Shown here: in pieces, positions 43,206 to 52,416 of the stretch
Numbering within the stretch: the stretch's first letter is position 1
Layout of the letters: each line of letters starts with the position of its first letter
Source of the DNA: JBHYDC01 sp051861205
GTDB lineage: Bacteria; Pseudomonadota; Alphaproteobacteria; Rhizobiales; Pleomorphomonadaceae
Direction: 5' to 3'
Assembly: GCA_051861205.1 (NCBI GenBank)
Contig: JBHYDC010000009.1
Span: 1 to 64,000 of the forward strand
Length of the DNA: 64,000 nucleotides
Program-made: the position numbers and the translations under genes
Notes under the pieces: model-generated
The model's input: the letters and a program-made list of their open reading frames with translations, nothing else
Told to the model about the DNA's origin: nothing
The model's database searches: none

Positions 43206-46200
43206 GTGCTGGTGCGTCGTATGGACGGGACAGGCATTCTGGCTGCGCGTTGCGCTGGAACGGCGCCTGGGCAGGCCCTTCGGTGGCTTGCCTCGGCCCT
43301 TTTTGCTTGTCTGGTCCTGCTCGTCGCCGGGTTCAATCCCGCCCTCGCGGTTGAAAAGGCGGAAGTCGATCTCAAGCTTGAAGACAACTACGGCCGGATC
43401 GTCATCACGTTCCGCGAACGCAACCTTCTGCCCTCCTACAAGGTGAACGCCGACAACGGCGTGCTTGTAGTGACCTTCGACCAGCCGGTCGAAATGAAGG
43501 TGGACCGCGTTCCCTCCGTGCTCAGCCGGTATGTGACGATCGCGCGGTCCGACCCGGATGGACGTGGCGCGCGCTTTGCGCTGACCCGTGCCACCAAGGT
43601 CAATACCATGGAGGCCGGGGCGAAGCTGTTCCTGGACTTCATGCCGACCGACTGGGACGGCCCGCCGCCCCAACTGCCGCCGGAAGTGATCGCCGATCTG
43701 GCCAAGCGCGCCGAGGAAGCCGCCAAGATCGCGCGCGAGGCGGAACTGCTGCGGATCGCCGGGTCGAAGTCCGCGCGGCTGGATGTGCGGGTTGCCAGGG
43801 CGCCGACGTTTTCGCGCTTCGTATTCAAGTGGAACATTCCCTTCGAGGCGGATTTTTCGCGCGACGGAAGTGCCGTGAGCGTGGCGTTCAACCGCGTTGC
43901 TCAGGTGGATCTGTCCGCGATCAAAGCCTCGCTGCCGCCATTCCTCGACGATATCAACAGCGAGCCGCGCGACAACGGGATCGCGGTGGTGCTGTCGGTG
44001 TCGCCGTCGGCCGACGTGCGCGCCTTCCGCGAGGACGGAACCTATGTCGTCGACGTGCAGGGCACGACCGACCCGGCAACGCTTCCCCCGGCCGAAGCAG
44101 CCATTCAAAAGGCTATCGGTACGCAGCACGACGTTCCGCATGATGCAACCGAGGAGGTTCATGCCGTGGGCGCCGAACCGCCCCCGACGGAAGCCGAAAC
44201 GCGAATGGCCGTCGAGACGACCACTGCAGACCCGGCTCACGATGGAACGGAGAGCCACGACGCCGCGCCCAAGGCACCCGCCGCGCAGCAGGTCGCCATG
44301 GCCGATCCCGCCGCAAGCCACGGAGCCGACCATGCCGCGGCGCCTGCCGCGGATCATAGCGCCGATCATGCTGAAACGCCCGCCGCCGACCAAGCGGCAG
44401 TGCCTGCCGCAAGCCATGGCGCCGATCACGCGGCGCCGGCGGAACATGGTCACGAACATGACGCCGATGTGGCGCCTGAGCCCAGCGCGGTGCCGGTGAT
44501 TGAAGAGGCCATCGCGCCGGTGATGGCGGAGGTTCCGGTCGAACCGGCTGCCGCCGAGGTCGCGGTGGCGGAGTTGCCGGACGGGGCGAACGACCGCGTG
44601 ATCGCGGACGACGCGATCCGGGTGGAAGCCAAGCGCATCGGCGAATCGACGCGGATCGTGTTTCCGTATGGCAAGGAAATCGGGTCGGCGATGTTCAGCC
44701 GGGGGCCGGCGCTCTGGCTGGTGTTCGACGATCCTTCGCCCATCGATGCCGGGCCCTTGCAGGACGCGCTGGCGGGGCTTGCTCGCAGTATCGAACCGAT
44801 GAAGGTGGACGACTCGCAGGCGATCCGGATCGAACTTTCAGAACCCATGCTCTCCACGCTCAATCCCGATGGGACATTTTGGGTGGTGACGATCGGCGAC
44901 ATGGTGATGCAGCCGACGCGGCCGCTGCCGGTGAAGCGCGCGATTCATGACGACGGCACGGCCTCGTTGGATGTGCCGTTTGGGCCTGTTTCCGAGATCC
45001 ACCGGATCAAGGATCCCTCGACCGGCGACGAAGTCGTGGTTGTGACGGGCAAGGGACAGCCGCGCGGGCTGATCAAGCCGCAGCATTTCGCCGAGGTTGA
45101 GGGACTCAGCTCCGCCCATGGACTCGCGTTTGTGCCGATGGTGGATGATCTTGAGATCCGCGCGAAGAATGAACTCGTGACGCTCGATCGTCCTGGCGGC
45201 ATGGCCGTTTCCACGGCGCTGCCGTCCAAGAGTGCGGCCATCCTGGACGTTCCAGGCGCGATTGGCGCATCGCTTGGCGGGCGCACAGGCTTTGTGAACT
45301 TCACGGGGCTAGAAGCAAAAACGGTTCCGGAGTTCTGGACCAAGCGCCATCAAATGTCCGACGAGGTGGCTCAATCCCGCGAAAAGACCGAGCGGGTTGA
45401 CAAGTGGTACAAGACGGCCGCTTTCATGCTGGCGAACGGGCTTGGGCCGGAAACCGTCGGCGTGCTCAATCTCATTCAGGCGATCGCGCCGGAGGAATCG
45501 ACGTCGGAGAAGATGGCGATGATCCGGGCGGGGGGATCGGTTCTCATGAACCGCCCGCGCGATGTTTTGGCTACCATCGATCGGCCGGAACTGGCCGAAA
45601 GCGGGGATGCGGCGGTGTGGCGGACGATCGCGCTCGCCGACCTCGGCAACTTCCTTGAAGCGCGGCGCAGTTTGGCGCGCGGCGAAGGGGTGATCGGCAG
45701 CTTTCCGAGCGTGATCCAAAAGCGGTTCTTGCTCGCAGGCGTCGCCGTTGCCATCGAACTCAATGACTACGGTAAGGCACGCAGTCTGCTGTCGCAGGTG
45801 GATCCGCGCACGCTGAATGAAAGCGAACTTGCGCAACTGGACATGCTGAACGCGCGGGCCGTGGATGCCAACGGGCATGCTGCGGATGCCATCGACCTTT
45901 TGTCCAAGGTGGTGCGCACCGAGAACGGGCCGATCGGCGCGGAGGCGACCTACCGCTTGGTGAAGCTGCAGCGGCGGGAAGGGTTGATCACGCTCGATCA
46001 GGCGATCGATCGGCTGGAGCAGCTTGCGGTCGCTTGGCGCGGGGATCAGATCGAACTGAACACCTTGCGTACGTTGGGGCAACTCAGCATTGAAAAGAGC
46101 AATTATCGGCGCGGCTTCGAAGTCATGCGGATTGCCGAGATGATCGGTCCGGAAGCGCCGACGACCCGGCTGATGCAGGAAGAAATGCAGGCCGCGTTCG

Positions 46201-47090
46201 CGTCGCTTTTCCTCGACGGCAAAGCCGACGAGATGAAGCCGGTGGACGCGCTGGCGCTTTACTATGATTTTCGCGAGCTGACCCCGCCCGGACGCCGGGG
46301 CGATGCCATGGTTCGCAAGCTTGCCAACCGGCTGGTGGATGTGGATCTGCTGGGGCAAGCGCAGCAGCTTTTGACCTATCAGGTCGAAAACCGGCTGCGC
46401 GGCGGGGCGCGCGCGCAGGTGGCGGCCGATCTCGCGCTCATCCAGATCTTGGACAAGCGCCCCGATCGGGCGCTGTTGACGCTGAGCCGGACGCGGCAGG
46501 CGGAGCTTCCCGTGGCTATCGAGCGGCAGCGGCGGACCGTGGAAGCCCGCGCGCTGGCCGATACCGGAAAGCCTGAACTCGCGCTCGATCTGTTGCGCCC
46601 GATCGCCGGCGCGGATATCGACAGATTGCGCAGCGATATCCTCTGGTCGTCCAAGCGTTACAGCGAGGCGGGCGACGAGTTCGAACGGCTGCTCGGCAAT
46701 CGGTGGAGCGACGAGGCGCCGCTGTCCGACCATGAGCAGGTGGAGGTTCTCAAGGCCGGCATCTCGTTCTCGCTGGCGCAGGACCGGCTTGGAACGGACC
46801 GCCTGCGGGCCAAATTCGCCAGCGCCATGGCCCGGACATCGAGCGGGCCGGCATTCGATGCCGTGACCGGGCCGATCGTTGCCAACGGATCCAACTTCAA
46901 CGAAGTGGTGCGCTCGGTCGCCGGACTCGAAACCATGGATGCGTTCCTGGCCGATTATCGCAAGCGCTATCTGGAAATCGGCGGGGAGAAGCCGGTGATG
47001 GTGGATCCCGGCAACGAGCCGGCAGCCCAAGACGCGCCGACGCCCGGAGCGGAGACGCAGGCCGCGCTTCCGGCAGCTCCGGCCGGCTGA
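43206..47090 (+). CDS. Large exported helical-repeat (TPR-like) protein of the flagellar cluster
   Basis: From this start the protein has 1294 residues. A signal sequence (WLASALFACLVLLVAGFNPA-LA, cleavage near ALAVEKA) is followed by a beta-rich domain (about 45-290) with AMIN/secretin-like strands (YGRIVITFRERNLLPSYKVN). A His/Ala/Asp-rich linker follows (about 371-425, SHGADHAAAPAADHSADHAE), then a second copy of the beta-type domain (about 450-560, RIVFPYGKEIGSAMFSRGPA). The C-terminal ~600 residues are helical repeats with TPR-like character. It follows the MotE-like gene in other alphaproteobacteria, but no function is established. The GTG at 43206 has AAGGA six bases upstream; TTG 43182 and ATG 43221 are alternatives. 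Confidence 0.75.
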   Translation: MLVRRMDGTGILAARCAGTAPGQALRWLASALFACLVLLVAGFNPALAVEKAEVDLKLEDNYGRIVITFRERNLLPSYKVNADNGVLVVTFDQPVEMKVDRVPSVLSRYVTIARSDPDGRGARFALTRATKVNTMEAGAKLFLDFMPTDWDGPPPQLPPEVIADLAKRAEEAAKIAREAELLRIAGSKSARLDVRVARAPTFSRFVFKWNIPFEADFSRDGSAVSVAFNRVAQVDLSAIKASLPPFLDDINSEPRDNGIAVVLSVSPSADVRAFREDGTYVVDVQGTTDPATLPPAEAAIQKAIGTQHDVPHDATEEVHAVGAEPPPTEAETRMAVETTTADPAHDGTESHDAAPKAPAAQQVAMADPAASHGADHAAAPAADHSADHAETPAADQAAVPAASHGADHAAPAEHGHEHDADVAPEPSAVPVIEEAIAPVMAEVPVEPAAAEVAVAELPDGANDRVIADDAIRVEAKRIGESTRIVFPYGKEIGSAMFSRGPALWLVFDDPSPIDAGPLQDALAGLARSIEPMKVDDSQAIRIELSEPMLSTLNPDGTFWVVTIGDMVMQPTRPLPVKRAIHDDGTASLDVPFGPVSEIHRIKDPSTGDEVVVVTGKGQPRGLIKPQHFAEVEGLSSAHGLAFVPMVDDLEIRAKNELVTLDRPGGMAVSTALPSKSAAILDVPGAIGASLGGRTGFVNFTGLEAKTVPEFWTKRHQMSDEVAQSREKTERVDKWYKTAAFMLANGLGPETVGVLNLIQAIAPEESTSEKMAMIRAGGSVLMNRPRDVLATIDRPELAESGDAAVWRTIALADLGNFLEARRSLARGEGVIGSFPSVIQKRFLLAGVAVAIELNDYGKARSLLSQVDPRTLNESELAQLDMLNARAVDANGHAADAIDLLSKVVRTENGPIGAEATYRLVKLQRREGLITLDQAIDRLEQLAVAWRGDQIELNTLRTLGQLSIEKSNYRRGFEVMRIAEMIGPEAPTTRLMQEEMQAAFASLFLDGKADEMKPVDALALYYDFRELTPPGRRGDAMVRKLANRLVDVDLLGQAQQLLTYQVENRLRGGARAQVAADLALIQILDKRPDRALLTLSRTRQAELPVAIERQRRTVEARALADTGKPELALDLLRPIAGADIDRLRSDILWSSKRYSEAGDEFERLLGNRWSDEAPLSDHEQVEVLKAGISFSLAQDRLGTDRLRAKFASAMARTSSGPAFDAVTGPIVANGSNFNEVVRSVAGLETMDAFLADYRKRYLEIGGEKPVMVDPGNEPAAQDAPTPGAETQAALPAAPAG

Positions 47091-47121
47091 CCGACGGATA
47101 AGGCCGGCTTCGCGAGCCTCG

Positions 47122-47871
47122 CTAACCCGTGTAGCTGCGGATCAGACTGCCCGCGAGCAGCGACCAGCCATCCACAAGAACGAAGAAGATCAGCTTGAAC
47201 GGCAGGGACACCACCGCCGGCGGCAGCATCATCATGCCCATGGCCATCAGGATGGACGAGACGACCATGTCGATGATGAGGAAGGGCAAGTAGATCAGGA
47301 ACCCGATCTCGAAGGCGCGGCGAAGCTCGGAGATCATGAAAGCTGGGATGAGGATGCGAAGGCTGACCTCTTCCGGGGTGGCAGGTGGGGGCGTTTTCGA
47401 CAGGTCGACGAAGAGGCCGATATCCTCCTCGCGCGTGTGCTGCGTCATGAAGGCGTGGAAGGGGCGCACTGCCCGCTCGAATCCCTCGGTCAGTTCCATC
47501 TGTTCATTGACGACGGGGCGGATGCCGTCGTTGTAGGCGGCCTCGAAGGTGGGCGCCATGATGAAGGCAGTGAGGAACAGCGCGAAGGACACCATGACGG
47601 CGTTCGGCGGTGCGGACTGAAGGCCGATCGCGGTGCGCAGGAGCGATAGCACAATGACGATCCGGGTGAAGGACGTCATCATGACAAGGATCGATGGCGC
47701 GAGGCTGAGGACAGTGATCAGCCCGACGAGTTGAACCGCCCGCTCGGTGAGCGTGCTGCCCTCGCCAAGCGTGATCGAGACGTCTTGGGGGAGCGCCGGC
47801 GTGGCCAGGACAAGCGTGAGAAGGCCGAAAAGGCCAATTCGGACGAGCCATGACGGCCGCACGACATACAT
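47122..47871 (-). CDS. fliP: Flagellar export gate protein FliP
   Basis: This 249-residue core component of the type III export gate (FliP5FliQ4FliR1) has a cleavable N-terminal signal (LVRIGLFGLLTLVLATPALP), four transmembrane helices and the family signatures LVMMTSFTRIVIVLSLLRTA and IDMVVSSILMAMGMMMLPP. It lies downstream of fliO on the same strand with 82 bp between. Confidence 0.97.
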   Translation of the reverse strand: MYVVRPSWLVRIGLFGLLTLVLATPALPQDVSITLGEGSTLTERAVQLVGLITVLSLAPSILVMMTSFTRIVIVLSLLRTAIGLQSAPPNAVMVSFALFLTAFIMAPTFEAAYNDGIRPVVNEQMELTEGFERAVRPFHAFMTQHTREEDIGLFVDLSKTPPPATPEEVSLRILIPAFMISELRRAFEIGFLIYLPFLIIDMVVSSILMAMGMMMLPPAVVSLPFKLIFFVLVDGWSLLAGSLIRSYTG

Positions 47872-47953
47872 TGTCTGGTATCTCTCGCCCTATGCCGGAC
47901 CCGCGTGGCGCGGGCGGCCGAGATGAGCATTAACCGATTCGCCGCCTTGGGGG

Positions 47954-49738
47954 TCAACGACGTGTCTTGCCGTCCCCGGCTAGTTCGTCGAGGAGGCGGG
48001 CCATTTCGTCTTCGAGAGAGGAAAAACCGCTGTCGCGCGCGGGGACGTTGGTGTCGGCGGCGCCGGCTTTCCGCATGGCCTCCACGTCCATTGCTGCGGC
48101 TTTTACAGGACGCGCTTCAGGGAGACGGCCGAAGGTGGGATCGGTGCGGCGCTCGGGTGCGACTTCGAGCGGCTCGGTTTCAAGGATGCGAGCGAGATCG
48201 TCGGCGAGGGTGGCGGAAAGATCCGCCGAGCGGCTGACCGTTTCCGGACGGACATTCGCAGCGGGCGCTGACCGGTTCGCGGATGCCTCTGCGCGGGCTG
48301 GGCGCTCACGCTCTGACGGGTTGTCGCGGCCGGGCAGGTCGTTCGCTGGCTGGGTGCGGGCTGTGGTGGCCGCTGGCCGGGCGCGGTCGCCCTCGGGTGT
48401 CGCTGCACGCGGCGGCTCTGCGGACGGGGCAGGATCGTACTTACCGGGCGTGCGCGGACGGAACCACGTGCTGGCGGTGCCGAGCGAGGCTTTGCGCGAG
48501 TCCTCAGCCTCCGGCTCGGCCGGTTCTGGGGTCGTGATCGAGGTTGCGACCGGTGCCGGAACGGAGCGCGGCGTTGCCGTTACGACGCGCGGAGGGAGGG
48601 CAGTTTTCTCCGGTGACGTGATGCGGGGCGCGGGTGTGGGCACCGCGATAGCCGCCATGTTTACGGCTGGTGCGGACTGCGCAGCGAGAACCGGTGGAGG
48701 CAGCGGCGAGGCGCTGACGGATGAGGGGGCGGGGAAGGGGATCTGCGACGGCGCCGATCCGGATGCGCGCTGGGGCGGGCTGTTGAAGGCAGGTTTCGAC
48801 TGGACAACAGGCGCGGCCTCGGCCGGTTTGGCGGCGGGGCCACGGGTCGGCCGGTTCTGAACGATGGGGGTTACGGTGGTCGGGGCTGGTACGACGCGCT
48901 CCGCCAGATCGAGCCGCAGCGCTTCGTCGAGCCGGCGGGCCAGATCGTCGAACTCGCTTTCGTCGTCGGTGGCGCCGATGTCGATGCGCGGCGCGTCGCC
49001 GGTGCTTGCGGCGGGCTTGACCGGCGCGGACTCAACCGGGATCGCAGCGCGGGCGCCGGGCACGATCGGATCGATCGCTTCGGCCATGGGTTCGGGGCGC
49101 GACGCGGCGGGGGGAACGTAGGGCTCGTTGGTGACGGAGCGCGCCGTGTCGGACGGCTGCACCGGCGAAATGGCGGGGCGCATGGGACGCAAATCGCTGT
49201 GCGGACGGGGCGCCGGAATGGCGTGGATCTCGGCGTCTTTTTCAGGCAGCGCCTGCGCTGGGCTGACGCGCTCGGGAGCGACGGGCTTCAGCGGCTCGGG
49301 GGTGCGCGCTTCGGGCGCGGCGGCGGTATTTGCCGCAACCGGCGGGGCGGCTTGCATCGCTGGATCTGCGGCGGCCACAAGCTCTGCTGCGGCACCGGCG
49401 GCCATGCGGCCGGGCATCTTGCCCATGGAGCCCACGGGTACGCCGCGCACGATGGTCTGTTCGACCACGATATCGGTGGGGCCGCCGATCAGGATGAGAT
49501 GTTCGACATTGTCGCGACGCACCAGCACGAGCCGGCGCCTCGCATCGACGGCGGCGACGTCCATTACCGACAGTCGGGGCTGGCGCCCCTTGGAGGCGCC
49601 GACGCCGGGCGCTCTCATATAGCGGCGCAGAGCCCACTGGAGGGCAGCGAGCAGCGCGAGGACCGCCGCGAAGGCGACGACGTACCGGACGGCGGTGGCA
49701 CCGAACGTGCCGAACAAACTAACCAGCAGATCCTGCAT
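47954..49738 (-). CDS. fliO: FliO-type protein with ~480-residue disordered C-terminal extension
   Basis: The first ~110 residues are FliO-like: one transmembrane helix (about 15-36, TAVRYVVAFAAVLALLAALQ) followed by LSVMDVAAVDARRRLVLVRR-DNVEHLILIGGPTDIVVEQT. The remaining ~480 residues are Pro/Ala/Ser/Arg-rich and look disordered, with a short charged C-terminal helix (SSLEDEMARLLDEL). Normal FliO has 100-150 residues. The ATG at 49738 was preferred over a TTG four codons upstream. The neighbouring fliP supports the assignment. Confidence 0.85.
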   Translation of the reverse strand: MQDLLVSLFGTFGATAVRYVVAFAAVLALLAALQWALRRYMRAPGVGASKGRQPRLSVMDVAAVDARRRLVLVRRDNVEHLILIGGPTDIVVEQTIVRGVPVGSMGKMPGRMAAGAAAELVAAADPAMQAAPPVAANTAAAPEARTPEPLKPVAPERVSPAQALPEKDAEIHAIPAPRPHSDLRPMRPAISPVQPSDTARSVTNEPYVPPAASRPEPMAEAIDPIVPGARAAIPVESAPVKPAASTGDAPRIDIGATDDESEFDDLARRLDEALRLDLAERVVPAPTTVTPIVQNRPTRGPAAKPAEAAPVVQSKPAFNSPPQRASGSAPSQIPFPAPSSVSASPLPPPVLAAQSAPAVNMAAIAVPTPAPRITSPEKTALPPRVVTATPRSVPAPVATSITTPEPAEPEAEDSRKASLGTASTWFRPRTPGKYDPAPSAEPPRAATPEGDRARPAATTARTQPANDLPGRDNPSERERPARAEASANRSAPAANVRPETVSRSADLSATLADDLARILETEPLEVAPERRTDPTFGRLPEARPVKAAAMDVEAMRKAGAADTNVPARDSGFSSLEDEMARLLDELAGDGKTRR

Positions 49739-50128
49739 GGACGTCACCAATTCAATTCTAGAGCCACCGCTGACTTCATGGACCCATACTGCGGATGGTA
49801 CTCATGTGGCGTTTACCATAGTGCGGCTTCAGTGTGCCGCTTTGGACCATATCCTTACGTATCTTTCCGCTTTGCTAAAGCCAGAGGCACAAGCTATGGG
49901 GCCTCGATAGGCAAAGATTACCCATTCATTGGCAAATCGCGGGTCAGTGGACAAGCGGTGATTCCTACGAATGTGGCCGTATTGATCGGAAACATGCCCC
50001 GCGAGGCTGGTTTATTAACGGCTCGTTAACCACGAACCCGGCAGATTTTGCCTGCTACGCAAACGACCCGGACTTCCGAGTCGGTAGGTGTGCACGGTGC
50101 GGACCGTGCGGGTGGGGTGTCTCAGTCC
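49739..50128. other. 390-bp divergent intergenic region fliO/flgB
   Basis: It separates leftward fliO from rightward flgB. The only recognised element is the CtrA box at 50015-50030. The stretch 49740-50000 is visibly less GC-rich than the genes around it and carries no convincing reading frame. Confidence 0.6.
50015..50030 (+). promoter_or_regulatory. CtrA box of flgB operon
   Basis: TTAA (50015-50018), seven bases, TTAACC (50026-50031). It lies 99 bp upstream of flgB and is a full consensus match. Confidence 0.8.
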
Positions 50129-50539
50129 ATGTCGATTTCCGATCTGCCTGTCCTTCAGGCGATCCGCGAGAAGCTGAAGTTTCACGAGCAGCGCCAGCGC
50201 GTGCTTGCGGACAACGTCGCGAATGCGTCGACGCCCGGCTATGTCGGACGAGACCTGAAGACGCCGGACTTCTTCCGGATGGCCGTGGAAATGCGCCAGG
50301 ACCAATCGGTGCTGCCCGTTGCAACCAACGCCATGCATCTGCCAGGACGGGCGCTTTCCACTATGGGCCCGTTCAAGGATCAAAAAGCCGCCGGTTACGA
50401 AGTGACGCCGGACGGCAACGCGGTGTCGCTTGAGCAGCAGATGATGAAGGTCACCGACAACCAGATGGATTACCAGGTCGCGACATCGCTTTATCAGCGC
50501 AGTCTCGGCCTCATCAAAACGGCTATCGGCAAACGATAA
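50129..50539 (+). CDS. flgB: Flagellar proximal rod protein FlgB
   Basis: This 136-residue rod protein has KLKFHEQRQRVLADNVANAS then TPGYVGRDLKTPDF, and the C-terminal MDYQVATSLYQRSLGLIKTA. It starts the flgB-flgC-fliE-fliQ-fliR-flhB operon. The ATG at 50129 gives the normal family length. Confidence 0.96.
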   Translation: MSISDLPVLQAIREKLKFHEQRQRVLADNVANASTPGYVGRDLKTPDFFRMAVEMRQDQSVLPVATNAMHLPGRALSTMGPFKDQKAAGYEVTPDGNAVSLEQQMMKVTDNQMDYQVATSLYQRSLGLIKTAIGKR

Positions 50540-50550
50540 GGGGCTGAGCG

Positions 50551-50961
50551 ATGGACTTTCTCAAGACATTGATGGTGTCCGCCTCCGGGCTCCAGGTGCA
50601 ATCGGGCCGGATGCGGGTGATCGCGGAAAACCTTGCCAACGCCGATTCCGCGGCCGAAACGCCGAACGACGATCCATATCGGCGCAAGATCCCGACGGTG
50701 ACCTCGAAGTTCGATCGGGCGCTTGGGGAGGAAATGGTCAAGCTCGGCAAGATCGACCACGACACATCGGCCTTTCAGATGCGCTACGAGCCGGGCCATC
50801 CCGCCGCCAATGCGGCCGGAATGGTGAAGTATCCCAACGTGTCGTCGCTTGTTGAAATGGTGGACCTTCGCGAGGCGCAGCGCACCTATGAGGCGAACCT
50901 CAACGTGGTGAGCGCCACCCGGACGATGCTGCAAAAGACGATCGACATTCTGCGGGCCTGA
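50551..50961 (+). CDS. flgC: Flagellar proximal rod protein FlgC
   Basis: This 136-residue protein has FLKTLMVSASGLQVQSGRMR-VIAENLANADSAAETPN at the N-terminus and EMVDLREAQRTYEANLNVVS at the C-terminus. It is 11 bp after flgB. Confidence 0.97.
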   Translation: MDFLKTLMVSASGLQVQSGRMRVIAENLANADSAAETPNDDPYRRKIPTVTSKFDRALGEEMVKLGKIDHDTSAFQMRYEPGHPAANAAGMVKYPNVSSLVEMVDLREAQRTYEANLNVVSATRTMLQKTIDILRA

Positions 50962-51024
50962 CGCCCGCTTGCGACTGTCCGGGGCCAGGCGGCCAACCCT
51001 TAAAAAGCGCGACGGGAGACACAC

Positions 51025-51354
51025 GTGGCCATCACGTCCACACCATTCAACGCTTCCAGCATCTACGGAGCGATGTCCAAGCTCGCGAATCGCGGCGGGG
51101 AAGGGCAGTCTGGCAGCGCGAGCGAGGCGCTTAGCGGCACCAACTTCTCCGACTTCCTGAAGGATCAGGTGAAGTCGGTCGTCGATCAGGGCAACGCGAC
51201 CGAGGGTAAGCAGCGGGATCTTCTCGCCGGCAAGGCCGACCTTGTGGACGTGGTGACGGCGGTTTCGGAAACCGAAGTTGCCATGGAGACCATGGTCTCG
51301 GTTCGCGACAGGGTGATCTCGGCCTACGAAGAAATCATGCGGATGCCGATCTAA
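51025..51354 (+). CDS. fliE: MS-ring/rod junction protein FliE
   Basis: This 109-residue protein has DFLKDQVKSVVDQGNATEGK and the diagnostic ADLVDVVTAVSETEVAMETM followed by SVRDRVISAYEEIMRMPI. It connects FliF to the rod and is the first substrate of the export gate. It is 63 bp after flgC. Confidence 0.96.
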   Translation: MAITSTPFNASSIYGAMSKLANRGGEGQSGSASEALSGTNFSDFLKDQVKSVVDQGNATEGKQRDLLAGKADLVDVVTAVSETEVAMETMVSVRDRVISAYEEIMRMPI

Positions 51355-51384
51355 GCGGCGTTCGCGGCGCAAGGAACGGGACGA

Positions 51385-51648
51385 ATGACGGGGCCGGAAG
51401 TACTCGACATCGCGCGCGATTCGATCTGGGTCACCGTCGAGATCTCGGCGCCGACCATGCTTGTCGGGCTCGCGGTCGGGCTTGTTGTGGCGCTGTTTCA
51501 GGCGCTGACGCAGATTCAGGAAGCGACGCTCGTCTTCATTCCGAAGATCCTGTCGATCTTTCTCGTGCTGCTCCTGACGTTGCCGTTCATGGCCGACGCG
51601 CTCAATGGATTCATGGTGCGCATCACAGAGCGGATCGTGGCGGGATGA
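51385..51648 (+). CDS. fliQ: Flagellar export gate protein FliQ
   Basis: This 87-residue protein has two transmembrane helices (SAPTMLVGLAVGLVVALFQA and VFIPKILSIFLVLLLTLPFM) and the family motif FQALTQIQEATLVF. The stop overlaps the fliR start by four bases (ATGA). Confidence 0.97.
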   Translation: MTGPEVLDIARDSIWVTVEISAPTMLVGLAVGLVVALFQALTQIQEATLVFIPKILSIFLVLLLTLPFMADALNGFMVRITERIVAG

Positions 51649-52409
51649 CGATCAACATCCTGCCGGAGGTGACGGTTCTTTTCCTGCTGCTGTTCGCTAG
51701 GCTCGGCGCGCTGGTGATGCTGATGCCGGCGCTGGGCGAACAGGCGATTCCAACGCGGGTGCGCCTGTCTTTCGCGCTGGTGCTGACGCTGGTGTTCTAC
51801 CCCACGATTTCCGCCTCGCTGCCGCAGGGGCTGGCGAATGATACGCCGGCCCTGATCTTCGCGATGGTCACGGAGGTTTTGATCGGGCTGGCCTTCGGGC
51901 TGATCTCCCGCTTGCTTTTGTCGGTAACGCAGGTGGCGGGCGCTTCGATTGCGGCCAACATGGGGCTCGGTTTCTCGCAGACGCTGGACCCGACCATGGG
52001 CCAGCAGGGCGCCATCGTGGGCAGCTTTCTCGGCGTGACTGGGATGATGCTGATCTTCGCGAGCAACCTCCATCATGTGGCGATCGCGGGGATTGCGGGG
52101 AGCTACGCGATGTTTCCGCCCGGCGAGATGCTGCCTGTTGCCGATTTCCGCGATGCGGCTGTCATGACGATCGCGGAGAGCTTCAAGATTGGAATTCAGA
52201 TTTCGGCGCCGTTCATCGTGTTCGGTTTGATCTTCAACCTGGGACTCGGCGTGCTTGGCAAACTGATGCCGCAGCTTCAGGCGTATTTCCTGGCGCTGCC
52301 CGTGTCGATCTTCGTCGGGCTCATTCTTCTGGCGTTGCTGACCGGCACGATCCTCACTTGGTATCTCAATCATGTGCAGGCGGGTCTGATGCGCCTCGTG
52401 GCGGGCTGA
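51645..52409 (+). CDS. fliR: Flagellar export gate protein FliR
   Basis: This 254-residue hydrophobic protein has about six membrane helices and conserved RLGALVMLMPALGEQAIPTR and GLGFSQTLDPTMGQQG. It nucleates the FliPQR gate. It is translationally coupled to fliQ and 7 bp before flhB. Confidence 0.97.
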   Translation: MTINILPEVTVLFLLLFARLGALVMLMPALGEQAIPTRVRLSFALVLTLVFYPTISASLPQGLANDTPALIFAMVTEVLIGLAFGLISRLLLSVTQVAGASIAANMGLGFSQTLDPTMGQQGAIVGSFLGVTGMMLIFASNLHHVAIAGIAGSYAMFPPGEMLPVADFRDAAVMTIAESFKIGIQISAPFIVFGLIFNLGLGVLGKLMPQLQAYFLALPVSIFVGLILLALLTGTILTWYLNHVQAGLMRLVAG

Positions 52410-52416
52410 GCGCGCC

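Noticed and set aside
45309..47030. 573-codon frame opposite the large exported repeat protein
   Set aside because: Arg/His/Gln-rich composition and no domain; antisense of helical repeats.
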